Source of the DNA: Antedon mediterranea
Lineage: Eukaryota; Echinodermata; Crinoidea; Comatulida; Antedonidae
NCBI RefSeq assembly: GCF_964355755.1
Contig: NC_092672.1
Span: forward strand, 20,702,501 to 20,766,500
Reading direction: 5' to 3'
DNA: 64,000 nucleotides
Below, piece after piece: positions 12,076 to 26,500 of this stretch. Positions within the stretch are counted from its first letter, which is position 1; each line of letters starts with the position of its first letter. Made by a program: the position numbers and the translations under genes. Under the pieces are notes generated by a model. That model saw only the letters and a list, made by a program, of their open reading frames with translations, had not been told where the DNA came from and ran no database searches.

Positions 12076-14522
12076 TTTGAAAATTCACCACTCTTGGTAG
12101 CTGCATTAAATGGTCACACTGCATGCTGTATGACATTAGTTGATGCTGGTTGTAATGTGAACCAACAAAACAATGTAAGTTGTATACACAGTATATCTAG
12201 TAATTTCATATAATTATGCATGTATTATTGCATCGTATTGTAAATATCACAGTGTATGCAGGTATATTACACAATACTGTGAGGATTATACTATTTGCTG
12301 CACCTACCCCCTCACCCTTTCGCTCCATCCCTAGGACAGAATAATCTTGATTTTGTTTTACCATATTATAATCCAAGTTGATCAGCTACCACCATTCAAT
12401 CCTGAATGTTAAATGTTCTTTAGGCCTATATTTGTTATCCTCAAATTAGTGCATTCTGTTTGTGTACCACGCTCTATGCAAACTTCTTATATCTGTACCT
12501 GGCTGGTGCCATGATATTATTGTAGGTATTATTGATTCCACTGTAAATTCACCAGCCTATTTATAGAATCTTAAAGCAAAAAGTATATAAAACCATAGAG
12601 ATACTGAGATAAAACCAAATATTTTATCTTTTAATTCAAAAAGATTTGATGTAAAATAGTTTAAAAAGCTGACAAGAAGCTTTTATATTAGCATTATAAT
12701 GAATAAAATTGTAAGGTGAATCAATCATAAAGTATTATAACTGATATCCAAGTATACCATTTTTATCATCTGCAATTTGTAAAGTATATTGAAATTTCAC
12801 TAAAGAACTTTGTCCTTTAAATGAAAAGGTTTTTTCTCTCCAGATATCTTGCTAAATAAATATGCTCTTTTTGTATTCAGTAAATATAATCAATCAATAT
12901 AATCAATCAAATGATAGATAAGTAATGGTAAACATTCAGTAGGTTTTGATCATATCATTTATAAATCATCCATGTTTCGTAAATGAAATTGGAGAGTTTT
13001 TACTAAAGTAAAAATTGTATGTACAATCAAAATATAATATTCACAGTATTAGTACGTGCTTGTGCACTTTGTTTTTTTTCTCACTTTTTTTCAAGAATGG
13101 AGACAACGCTCTGCATATAATTGCACAAGAAAACCATACTTATGATGAACACAAAAATACCTTTGTGTTCTTCATAAAGGAAGGACGTATGGACATTTGG
13201 AAGAAAAATAAGGTTAGTTTGTTATTAAGTACTGTAATGCAATTATTTTAATAATAAAGTTTAGTTCTATTCTTTTTTTTAAAAGTTATATAAAATATAA
13301 CAAATAGAAACAAAAAGGTTTTTTATTATCTGTTGATATCAAGTTTGTGGTACACCACGTTTATAAGTTCTGAAAACCACCACGTTTATAAATTGAAAAT
13401 ATTACAGGCTATTTTTTTCTTGTCTGACCCTCGGAGCAGTCTATTGCCCATCCACCTCCTCACATGTTCCTGTATATTTGTTTGATGGAATGATTAATTA
13501 CAGAAATATTAAAATGAATATAGTATGATATTTATAGTTATTAACATTTCTTTTTTATTTTTCCATTACAGTATTCACATTGTATTGTTAAGTTGTAAAT
13601 CTAAATTGAATGGTTTAAACAGCATGCTTGCATTATTTTTACTTTTAGTTTCATATTTAACTGTATACTGAAGTATATGTTATAATAATTAAATACATAT
13701 AATATAAATATTGAAACTACATAAGTATTTGTTCTATATGTCTTTAAATTATTTTGTTGACATATTATTTGATATTAAATTTATTTTCTCAGTTGCTCAT
13801 CATTAACATTTATTTCAGTTGCAGGTTACTTTTGGACTATTAGTAAGCTACATGATTTAGACCAAAAATGATTTATTTTGTTCAAATTCTTTCAGAGCAT
13901 ATATTTAATTAGTTCAGATCTAATGGCATGTGTGGTTATTTTATGGCTTATGAAATGATTTTGGCCCAAAAACCCCATAAATGTTTTATTTCGGCTGATT
14001 TCACATCGTGCCTGGATTAACGTGTCCAGCACCCTGAGAAAAATATCGTGGAAAATGGGTTTAGTGATATTAATGCATAAAATCGCACTGAGTGGAAGTA
14101 GATTTAGTTCATAGTGGAATATTTTTCCAAGATATGGCCAATAGTAAAGTTATTGACCTTTGAAATATCTAGAATTTGCAAAACTATTATGAAATATATT
14201 TATTTAGTCTGTCACAATTTGATTTTTTTTAATGGCCAGGGTTATTTTACCTATTAGTATTATTTAGTTTGGCTTATCTTTTCGTTTAGTATGTTCTTGC
14301 AAATTATGAAATTAAGCTGAATTTTTAAATTTTTTTTAAAAGAGTAGCTGAGGGATTTATCAGAACGTATGCTTATAACTATAATTGCTAATATTTTTAT
14401 TTTAAATCACAAACACTTTGATTGTCAGAATGGAAAGTCTGCATTTAATATCTATAATGAAAATGTTTGCGATAAATACGATGATGAACAGAAGAAATCA
14501 GAAATACTTGCAATTTTGAGTG
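12076..14522 (+). CDS. Ankyrin-repeat exons of the ROCO gene
   Basis: Three phase-compatible exons: 12076-12174, 13096-13212 and 14429-14522. The first encodes exactly 33 residues, the length of one ankyrin repeat, with SPLLVAALNGHTACCMTLVD followed by AGCNVNQQNN. The second begins NGDNALHIIAQENH, a standard repeat start, and the third begins NGKSAFNIYNEN. The last repeat is degenerate, which is usual for a capping repeat. Ankyrin stacks bind protein partners. Exon boundaries falling at the same place in each repeat fit growth by exon duplication. More repeats are expected upstream, because three repeats is short for this family. The link 15033-15068 encodes GPLPYIEMTSS. Confidence 0.85.
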
Positions 14523-17500
14523 GTAAGTTAAAAAACACATTGTGCCTCAAATAAAAGCATGAACTTCTAAAAATAGAATTAATGATCACTTCTGTAGTAT
14601 TTGTAGTCAGTCCTATAATCAAACAAATTAAAAATTTGTGATTTATAATGAAAAAAAGTAGATTGATTCAAATAGCAGCTCATCTCAACTACTGTTGGTA
14701 CAGGGCATGTTCAGACTCACAGGGTTAGGTTTGTTATCTAACACAAGGTGTATGGTACTTCATGGCATGAAAATGTGTAATTATGGTTTCAGTTGTGCAT
14801 TTTATAAATATCTATATGTACAAGGCGTACGGTACTTCATGTAATATGGTTCCAGTTGTGCATTTTATCCTGTCTTCCATTTTGTGTGTTACTAATTTTG
14901 TTATAAATATCTACATGTTTGTCCCAAAGGTAATTTAATAATAAATATGTTTATCCTTTATATCCTACATTATTTCCAATCTGTAATTCTGCACTGAAAA
15001 GCTTGATATACACATTCATTTTACTTGTTTAGGTGGACCTTTACCTTACATCGAAATGACATCGTCAGGTATGAATATTCTTCAATTTCAATGCCTCTCA
15101 ATAGGGCTATTGTTTCCAATAAAAAAAGGAATTAAAAATTAATACTGTTCTATAGCATTAGGTATCTTTTATGTTCTATTTGTTTGGTATTCACAATATC
15201 TATAAATAAACTGCTTGGAAATGTTACTTAAATATTATTTTACGTATTTAAAGAAATATAAAAAAATAGAGTTTATCATGATTGAACTATTATTTTATTT
15301 ACAAATTATAAAACAACTATAGACAAAGTCAACATTTCACAAAATTACATTTGGGTAATTTAGATCTAGACATTGAGATGGGTAGGTGCCAATCAAACAA
15401 CAAAATACTAATATTTTAGGATTTATTAGAATATTTTATAAACAGTATTATATATATCTTATTTTATTTAGATATTACAACCAAAGAATTAATATACATT
15501 GCCAATAACGCCTTCAATAAATGGGAACTAATAGCAGCTAATCTTGGAATGACACAAGAAAATATAAATTCATTTGAACTACCAGATAACAACAGCTATG
15601 AAAGGACATATGACATGTTGAATGCATGGGCAGCTAAGGTTACAAAGAAGTCCATGCGTTCAGAACTTGTTGCGGCACTCAGGAAAGCTGGGGAAAATGA
15701 TGTGGCTGATAAAATTGAAAGTAAGTAAATAAAACCGTAAGATAGCCTTCTGAAAGACTGAACTCTCTCATTAATAAGGTTCTTAATTTGCTTTGTAACA
15801 ATATTCTGTGTGTTTAATAATAAATGAAAACACTTTTGAATAATGCAGAAATGTCTAAGTCTAAATTTTGGTCGCATTTGTGAGCATCGGCTTATAAGCT
15901 TAAGTGTTGGCATATATCTTTAGTACCACATATTTATCAAACCAATTGTTATAAAATCTTTGCATTTGATGAAAATCTATCATCTGTTTTTCGTGACGAA
16001 TTGCTGAAGTATTTTATTCTATATACATTATACCTTCATCTTTGTACTCTGCTATTATCACCTTAATTTATTTCAAGTAATGATTGAGGTATTCATAAGA
16101 CAGTCTTAGTGCATATTAAACTGTTCAATTTATAAAGAGTATAGTTGCTATCCTGTAGTATACAAAGAAACAGGAAGTTATACAAATAGTTATTGTACCT
16201 TTTATTGTGTTTTTAAGATGTGCATGTTCCAGAGGAGATATTGGCACGAGGAGCTGATGCGGTGAAAGCATTTCAAAATGCACTTGAAGAAGGACAAACA
16301 GAGTTTAATCAAGGAAGAACTATTTTTGTAGGACTTGAGAATGTTGGAAAAACATCTACTATCAATTCTCTTTTAAGAAAAGAGTAAGCATACTTTATAT
16401 CAATTATTACATTTAACCACTTAAACTGTTACATACAGTTGTTACTGTAGGATCAATTACAAGAATAAGACATTTGAAACATTTTTCCTGAATAGTTTCA
16501 ATTTATTTCACCATAAAATAATATCAAAATACATAGCAAATATTGATGAGAATGACCATCAAAGTAAAGCTTGTATTCCGGTCACCCATACACATAGCTA
16601 GCCAAAACAGCTTAAATATCTTATTTTCATTGGGATCCACATAATCTAAACATAAATAATCTAAATATCACAATGTAAAAGAGTAAGAATATACTGAGTT
16701 GATTAAAATTTACTATTAAAATTGTTGTTTGATTGTTGAAGTATTTGGCCCTTTACATTGGCCCTTTATTTGGCCCAACAATATTCTGGGTATGTTGAGG
16801 GTTTAAAATAAGATTTTAATGCAACGTAAAAACAATGTCATTGCAGTATACCATCAAATTATTTTCTGTTTTATTATTAATGCAAACATTCTTTTATAAT
16901 TATATAATGTCATTTTGTCAGGTTTAATCCATTGCATATAATAACAGATGCAATGGTTAAAACAACGGTGTGTACACCAGATGCCAGTAACAAAGAAATG
17001 TTGAAAGAAACAACGCAGGATATTTGTAAGTATTCACTTTATTCAGATACATGCTGCAACCAAAATAGATGATTTATTTATATTTTTAAATTATTTAGGC
17101 AAATTGCCACGGATAACCATAAGCGAATTAATTCACTATTCTTCTTAAAGGTAGCAATCATGTTCACAAGACAAACATACACAAGATGCTCTACATAAAC
17201 AAAGTCTTATTACAAGTCTTTGGGAGTGGAGTTGTAATTTGTCATTAGAAAAAATCCTGGCATATGACATGACTTGAACCCAGGACCCTTCAATTGGTAG
17301 CCAAGCATCATAACCACCAAGCCACTACTCTACTCCAAATTTAAAATTCACCCTGACTCATGCACTGTCATGTCACAACTTGTTTTTAATTTTTTTACCA
17401 AATAATTGTTGTTCTCATGTCATTGTAAATTAATTGAATAGACCTCTAGGTTTAATATTTGGGTGACAATTTGCGACTACGGTAGTTCTTGCACACACTT

Positions 17501-20500
17501 TGATATTTCATAAATGCATGGAGAAAACCACTACCATATAAACATACAAGTTATTTAAATTCAATTTGAGGATAAATTAGTTTTTAAATTATTGCAACAA
17601 CATTATAAAAATGGTTTCAAAGTTTCTATGCTTTTAAAAAACCAATGTAACTGTGTAAGAAATAAAATAATATATACAGGATTTTATTAACATTTTTTAA
17701 TTTAAAAGCTTTAGACATGTATCAGGATGCTGTCACTGATGTCACAGTTAAACAAATGTTGAAAAGTCCACGCCATACAAAAGGATACACACCAAGAGCA
17801 GGACCATCAAAGCAGGAAACAAAATCTGGTAAAAGATTTTAATGAAAGTTAATTCAAATTTACTTAAAATGTCTTTATTGTTATTGTAATCTGCTGTAAA
17901 ATAAATTAAAAAGTATAAACATAAAAGGCACAAAATACAATCAATATAAAATTGGTACAAAAGAGATTTTTTTTAATATATTTAATATAAAAGTTTTGAT
18001 AAAAGACTTTATACAGCATTTTGCTGTGATTACTGCTGTGACATTTGAATTCAAATAGAGAATACAAAAGGTACACATATTATAATGATGATGGCAAATT
18101 GGATCAGGTTGGAATCGACAAAAAATGATTCATTACACTAACCTTTGTTCTTGCCAAGTTAATTTGATTATAAAGCATAATGATGAATGCTAATACATTA
18201 TGCTATTTATAACAAGATAGCATCATCTTTAATTATATCATCACATTTTTCAGAAAGTAGACATGAGGAAGAGAAAAACCCAACAGGAACATCAACATCA
18301 AAACAGGAAGCCAAATCTGGTGAAACATCAACAAGTTCATATCCAATGCCAAACCCACAAAAAGAGGGTAAATATTTATTTTGAAATGTGTTTGATTGTG
18401 CTGTTCATACATATTAATGATATCAGAAATAAAGACTAAAAGTGCTAAATATTGAAATGATTAAAGGAGCGGAAATGTAATGATAATCATCAGTGTCTGC
18501 TAATGAACATATATTATCTTGCAAGTTACTTTGACAGTTAATACTAATATTTGTATATTGTATGACACTGCTGTGTAATCTATTCAACTTGCAGTACAAT
18601 GTGGTTAAATAAACTCATCACTAAACCATTGATTGGAAAGGATAAGGTTTAGAATACTTAAATATTGCATTGGAAATACTTTTTCTTTAAATAAAAAAGT
18701 TATACTTGGTAATCACAATTGAGACCTAATGCAAGTTGTTGTATGTGTTATATATTTTATCACAACAGAACCAGTGTATGAAGAAAAACCAGAAATTCCT
18801 AAAGGGTTCAGGAACAAATTTGTAAGCAAACTTCGCTCTGCAAGAGAAGGTGGTGACTCTAAAGTGGATAGCAACAAGTTTGTTATGCATATCTGGGACT
18901 TTGGTGGTCAACCAATTTACCATGTGATACAACGGGTAAATTTTATTGGTGTATTTAATTTTTATTAATAGAGATTAGTTTTGCCGTCAATATTCAATAT
19001 ACATGCCTTCTTCTGAGCTTCTGTTAATTTCAGTGTATACTTTGTCTTTTGGCCTTGTTACAATATGAGTACTGAAATCAAAAAGCTTGCTAACTTGATT
19101 TGAAGTTAAGAACCTATAATCTTCCTCCAAGGTATTACAAAAATGTGGATCTAATATAGTACAATATGTCAGTATCAGATATAAAATACAATTATTATTA
19201 TTATTACAATATTATAAATTATTTTATTCTTCATTTAATTTGAATACAATCAACTTAGTCTCTAGTCTTCGATTACCTTAAACCAAAACCAGAATTGAGG
19301 TCAAAAGTTCCAAATTCTGTTTTACCTTTAAAAATACATTTGTAATATCAGAATTTCTGTAAACCAAGACATATTATGCCAGCCGAATGGTGTCCAGTTT
19401 TGGGAGACTTTAATTAAAATAGTATTAATTGATGTAATATTATGTATTATTAGCAGAGAGGGATAGAAAAGAAAGAATGTAATATTAAACATTCATTATT
19501 TATTAAACCAATGATTAAGATTGTAAATGTTTCCAAGGTGAACATGCACTTTGTGAGGAAAAAAATCAAATAATCAGTTGTGCTAGTATATACTGTGACA
19601 CAATTAGTGTATAAACAGTTTTTAATATTGACAATTATGATTATGTTTATAGATATTCATGGTGTCTTATGCTGTTGTATGTGTGGTATTCAACATGAAT
19701 GAAGGTCTTAATGCCCCAGCTAAAGTTTGTGATCCAACAACTGTAAGTAGATTTTACAAATTTCAAATGTTTATGTAATTGTACATAAATAAAATGTTTC
19801 CTTCATGTTATTCTTTACCTTAACACAAACTGTGCAAATAGCAGATGCCTGATATATGATTGTTGTTATTTCCACTTCCATGAATAGTGTTGTTAATAGC
19901 AGATGCCTGATATATGATTGTTGTTATTTCCACTTCCATGATAGTGTTGTTAATAGCAGATGCCTGATATGAGTGTTGTTAATTCCACTTCCATGATAGT
20001 GTTATTAATAGCAGATGCCTGATAAATGATTGTTGTTATTTCCACTTCCATGATAGTGTTGTTAATAGCAGATGCCTGATATATCATTGTTGTTAATTCC
20101 ACTTCCATGATAGTGTTGTTAATAGCAGATACCTGATATATCATTGTTGTTAATTCCACTTCCATGATAGTGTTGTTTTTCTATATTAATTTGTGCTGCT
20201 AATAATAATAGATAATTTGCCAAAATGTTTCAAACTAGAACTTAAAGCATTAAAAATGTAAATTTTGTTCATTTTTTTTTTATTTAGGGAAAAATGTATG
20301 AACATCAAATGACAAATCTTGAGTTCATTCTGTTTTGGATTCGTTCAGTTTTTGTAAATGTAAGAAAAGGACAAAATAACAAGATACTGCTGATTGGTAC
20401 ACATTATGAGAGCCTTGGTAAAACTGAACAAGAAAGACAACAAAGGGTACATAGCATTTCTGAAAAATTCCTAAAACATCATTGGTCAGGGTTAAATTCA

Positions 20501-23500
20501 TTCACTTGCAATTGAGAAATAAAATAAAACTAAGTAAGAGGGTTTAATTAATTGAATAGAACATTTCGAACATAGATATTATAAGAAAGAACAAATTAAA
20601 GATATATATCTGTACTATATTATTAAACAGCATGCCTAAACAATGAGGTATGTTTTACGTTTGTGTACAATATAATAAAAACATACATTTCATTTTGAGC
20701 AAAAAAGAACCCCCAAAATTCATTATATCACATATCACCTACCTAGAAGGCAACATAAGCATGTCATATAATAGCCCATGTCATTTATTTTAGGTAAAAG
20801 AAATAGAGAATACAATTTGGGAAGCCTTGAAGGGAAAACCATATTGGGACATGGTGTATCAAGGAGAGCTATTTACAATTGAAAACAGTGTCCCATTTGA
20901 AAAGAGCGGTGCTTCTAAAATCATTCTCCAAATACAAAAATTTTTCCAGATGATGATTCGCACTTTGCCAATCAAATGGCTGCAAGTAATGCAAGAAATA
21001 CAACAGCTAAGGAAAGAACTGTATCTACCAATGTCTGAGGTTAGAAATACATTTTCTTTCTTTCAGCTTGATCTCAATTATAATTATATCTTTACAATTT
21101 AGTGTAGGTAAAAATTGTTTGAAAACAATAACCAGTTACATTCGTTTAGACTATTACATTAAAGCCTGTTTTTCTGTCAATGTTAGTTGAAATACATAGT
21201 TGATTGTTTAAAACAACTATCATTGTAACCATCATGGTCACCTGCATTTGAAAGTGTATAGGAAACCAGTTGGTTTATAGTTGGTAGAAATTTTTCCCAT
21301 GAGGGTATAATGTTAAACTTGCTTTAATTTTCAATGTTAATCGACTGTTTATGTCGAATGTTATCGGTAACAGAATGGTGTAATTTTAGTTAGACAACAT
21401 ACCAAAATGTTCTGAAATACAAAATGATTTAATAAGTTCAATTCTAACCCTTTCATGATCATGAAAAATGATGTCCTTGTAGTAACTTTTAGTATTATTT
21501 CCAATATTCTGTTTAACAAACACATACAGTAGCACAAGTTACAATATTGGTTAAACTTTCAAGTTTGAATTTAATTTTATTTAATTGTTATGTTTATTTG
21601 CCTTCTAGATGAATGATTTACTTGTCCGTTGTAAGATAACCAATTACAAAGTGCTTCTGGAGTACTTACATGACATCGGCGAGATTCTGTTCTACCCAGA
21701 TGACAAGATCCTCAAAGAAATAATTGTTATAGATTTGATGGGAGTAGTTAACAAGTTTAAAACAATTATCACAGTTATTGATCCCAAGCTTAAGGTTAGT
21801 AATATTATGCACTATACCTTTGTGAATAATCTGACCTAAACATTGTGATAATGTTTTTATGTGATGAGTTTAATGTCAAAATGTAATGTCTTCCACAAAG
21901 AAAACTTTTTTGTCCTGGAGCCTAATATTATCTACTGTCACCATAATGAAAGTTAATGGTGGTTATATTGAATTTCAAATTTACACCTTGTTTAATTTTA
22001 CTACTGTATATTCTAATACTTATTACAGTAGAACCCCTATTAAAGAGGACACCACATAACGTGAGAACCCCTATTAAGTGGACTGACACCACATAACGTG
22101 AGAACCCCTATTAAGTGGACACTACATAACGTGAGAACCCCTATTAAGTGGACACCACATAACGTGAGAACCCCTATTAAGTGGACACCACATAATGTGG
22201 ACCCAACAAAGTGTGATCCCTTTAATAGAGGTTAGTTGTAGAACCCCTATTAAAGAGGACACCACATAATGTGGACCCAACAAAGTGTGATCCCTTTAAT
22301 AGAGGTTAGTTGTAGAACCCCTATTAAAGAGGACACCACATAATGTGGACCCAACAAAGTGTGATCCCTTTAATAGAGGTTAGTTGTAGAACCCCTATTA
22401 AAGAGGACACCACATAATGTGGACCCAACAAAGTGTGATCCCTTTAATAGAGCTTAGTTGTAGAACCCCTATTAAAGAGGACACCACATAATGTGGACCC
22501 AACAAAGTGTGATCCCTTTAATAGAGGTTAGTCGTAGTTGTATAATTGTTTATTTCAGGAGAAGATATCAACAAATTAGTAATTCTTAGGACTATGGTTT
22601 CTGTTTTACAAACGAATCTTTCTTTCCACCGATCGCTAGAATACCTACTAGTTGCAATTGTGACATTTGACATAATCACCACCTGGTCTATCTTGTTCTG
22701 CTTATCGTCTCATCCGTATCTTGAATCTGAACTGAACTTGATTGTATCTCTTTTATATCTCTTATATAGCCTGAATGAGATGTGCAACAAGTATATAATA
22801 AGCATTTAAAAAATTAGACAGAAAAAACAAATTACAAAATATTTACATGATAAACCAAACAAAGTTGAGATCTTCAACTATAAAGCATATGTAGTAAAAA
22901 AAAATGATTGAAGTAAACTGAGAAAGATTAAAAACTAAGAAATGTACAAATAGGCCATAAGCAGTAAATCGTATTGTTTCATCTCGTTCTAGTGTTAGGG
23001 GTCTAGAATTTCTTTAAATATTTACAATGTAATTTTATATAATATTTTTTAACAACATATCAAAAGTTCTTCACAATCGTGTGTGTAAATTTTGATAAAT
23101 TATCGATTGATTTTGGTACTCTATTTTGATATACATCGGGATGTATCGGCGTGAGTGATTTGGTCCCACAAAGGAAACATGTTCAAAATTATCCGCAACA
23201 TCCAAAAATCTGTACCACATGATTGTATTTCACCAATCATATTATGATTACAGATTGAGGAATCCTCATAACGCATGAAGTGCAGAAGTGTGTAAAAAAG
23301 CAACGCATGTATTCTTCGCGAGTCAAGAAGTTTGGTTTATTTTGCTATTTAAACAAACGTTGTAAACAGAGATTTTTGGCGAAAAAAGATGATATGCTTG
23401 TATGAAAATTGTTTCCTGCTTAACAGGTGTATGATTATGGTTTGTTAGAAACACAGTTTAGAGAAAATAAGAGGCCAAAAGATAGCTAGCCTAGGCTCTA

Positions 23501-26500
23501 GCCAACGTCCTAGAGTAGACTGACTTTCAATATGGGACTGAGAGGAGTATCAACATACTATAGTATTTACTTTGTTTGTTTGTTTGTTTGTTTGTTAGCA
23601 CGATAGCGCCTACAGCTTTCAAGTTATCTTTCTGAATTTTTGCGTGTAGATAGGTATACTTTCAGACCATGCCTACTGAAAATCAACAAATTTGGTTTAT
23701 TAATAACTTCACAAATAACAAAAATGATATTATTTTCAGACCAGCTAGTGTTAAAAGATAGGAGACAATTTTCAAAAGCCGGCGAGCAGTCTTAAAGTAA
23801 CAAGTGTACTAAAATTGCATTTTCTCGAGAACTACTTGTCTAAAAAACCTCATTTTTGTACAAGAGGCAAGAGTTATAAATTGTGATTTGTAATTTTCAA
23901 AACATAATTTGATTTAATGTAGAGGTTTTTTTATACGAGTAGTTTTAAAAAACCTTTTTTTTTTTCAAATTCACCCGTTTGTTTTTCGCGTTGCTGTTCT
24001 ATTGTTATTCAAATTAATCTATTGTTAGTTGATAATTAGTTTTTTTTAGTACCCATGTGTGTCCTTCCTTATTTCATTCTGTACATAGGTATATATACTT
24101 ACAGAACATGCCTATTAATTTTCAGGAAAACTGATATTGGTCATGTCTCAAAAGCTTATCTTCCGTACGATATATTAAATAGCACGCATTCTGTCTTTTT
24201 TTTAACATGGACATATTCTTTGATATGGACCAAAATATTAGTCGACTGGTCACGCGGTTAAGCTTACTACATGGGTTAAGGCAGAGGCGCCGCAAATCGG
24301 CACAGCTTCAAGACACTCCTCGACCATTATTCTGGTCAATCTTGATTTTAGAAAGGTCATTGTTGCAATGCCGGAATTGTTTGCATTAAAAATTATTTAA
24401 ACAAATTATTAACCTTATCAGTATTTTAACCATGTAAAGCAAAAATTGTATCTTTCAACATGCTCCCAGTCAGTGGATATATTTTGCCAAGTACTTCACT
24501 CAGTTTATGAGTGCTTTCATTTGTTTGTTTGTTAGCAAGATTACTCAAAAAGTAATTACAAGATCTTTACCAAAATGAATATACAGACAGATATGTGGTC
24601 AAGGACCATTCCATTAAATTTTTGGACCATTTGGGACCATAGTCCCAATTCTGGACCACTTTTTAGTATACTTTTCAGACCTGCAAGTGTTAAAAGATAG
24701 GACAGAATTTTTCAAAAGCCGGCGAGCAGTCTTAAAGTAACAAGTAAACTAAAATTGCATTTTCTCGAGAACTACTTGTCCAAAAAACTTTATTTTTGTA
24801 CAAGAGGCAAGAGTTAAAATTTGCCAAGTATTTCACTCAGTTTCTGAGTGCTTTCATTTTGTTTGTTTGTTTGTTAGCAAGATTACTCAAAAAGTAATTA
24901 CAAGATCTTTACCAAAATGAATATACAGATAGATATGTGGTCAAGGACCATTCCATTAAATGTTTGGACCATTTGGGACCATAGTCCAAATTCTGGACCA
25001 CTTTTTAGTATACTTTTCAGACCTGCAAGTGTTAAAAGATAGGACAGAATTTTTCAAAAGCCGGCGAGCAGTCTTAAAGTAACAAGTAAACTAAAATTGC
25101 ATTTTCTCGAGAACTACTTGTCCAAAAAAACTTTATTTTTGTACAAGAGGCATGAGTTAAAATTTGTGATTTGTAATTTTAAAACATAATTTAATTTAAT
25201 GTGCACCTTTTTTGATGCGAGTAGTTTAAAAAACCTATTTCTTTTCAAATTCACTCGTTTGATTTTCGCATTGCTGTTCTATTGTTAGTCAACTGAAACT
25301 ATTGTTAATTGAAAAGCTTGTTACAAACCATTAGACCAAACTCGCATACACATGCTTGTAGTGAAATTAGCCTAAATCACAAACAGTATTAAGACACACA
25401 CAAATATATATATATTTATTTTTTCCCGGAGAAATCTTATGTAGGAGAATTTTACAGTAGGCATTTTGGACAAAATTGTTTAAAATATTGTAAGTTTATG
25501 AGATTAAAAGATCTTATTGAGATAGAAATTCAATCATAAAAGTACCAATAAATATTCAAATAATATTTCATTTTTGTAACTGAAAAAACAAAAAATGGCC
25601 ACCATTATGCCCAAAATGCTGCAATTTTATCCAATATGACAACCAATTTATCTAAAATGGCCACACATCAAATATTTAGGAAGCTATTTTCTAAGATATC
25701 ACTCCTTAAAAATGGCAAAATCTTCAAAATTATCTATATAATTTGTAAAAATTCACACTTTTTTAAGCTTCCTCAATAAAAACCTTTTTAAGATTACAAC
25801 TACCAAATTCCATATGCTGTTTACCAACCATTTTAAGAAGTCATACAGAAAATATAAACATGGTACTGTATGTGAATTATTTATGAAGATAGTGCATCTC
25901 AAAATCCCAAAAAGTCTCAAATTGACTAAATAATCTAAATTTTTCAGTTTTTCTCACATACAGAATACGCAGATTTTGAATTTTAGATATGTGTTTACAA
26001 TCCACTTGACTACCCACATGGTAAATATAATAACACTTGGTCAAGTATTAATTTGTAAAGTTATTACTACATAAAAATTGGTCCAGACCTAAAAACGGCT
26101 ATAATTGCAGAGCTATTGCTCAAAATTGACTGGATATTTTGTGGTGAACTTTTGATATAGTATGGATAACATATTTCTTTCACAATATCAACTTTCAAAA
26201 TGTAGACCCTGAACGTCGAACAAAATTAATTTTCTAGGCCTTTTTTCAGCTACTGCTTATGGCCTAAAATTAATTTTGAGAAGGAATTGCATTATATATA
26301 GCATTTGTGTGTTCTGCCATTAATTGTCAGAAATATTTTAAAATGTGTTTCAAAAATATTACTTGCTAATTTATATTTATTATGGGTTAATTGAATTGGT
26401 GTAATTTTGAATTCATTATGGATTTCAAGATCATCAAAAAATAAGTTGTATTTAAGATCTAGAGAGCTAGTAGAAAACAATTCCCAGAACATGGATAGAT

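Noticed and set aside
19950-20165. Minus-strand frame with MEVELTTMIYQ repeats
   Set aside because: Entirely the 58-bp intronic tandem array in the Roc gene, wrong strand and no splice context.
22546-22809. Open frame after TTTCAG as an additional COR exon
   Set aside because: Joining in the required phase gives a stop after a few codons and the protein shows no COR motif.
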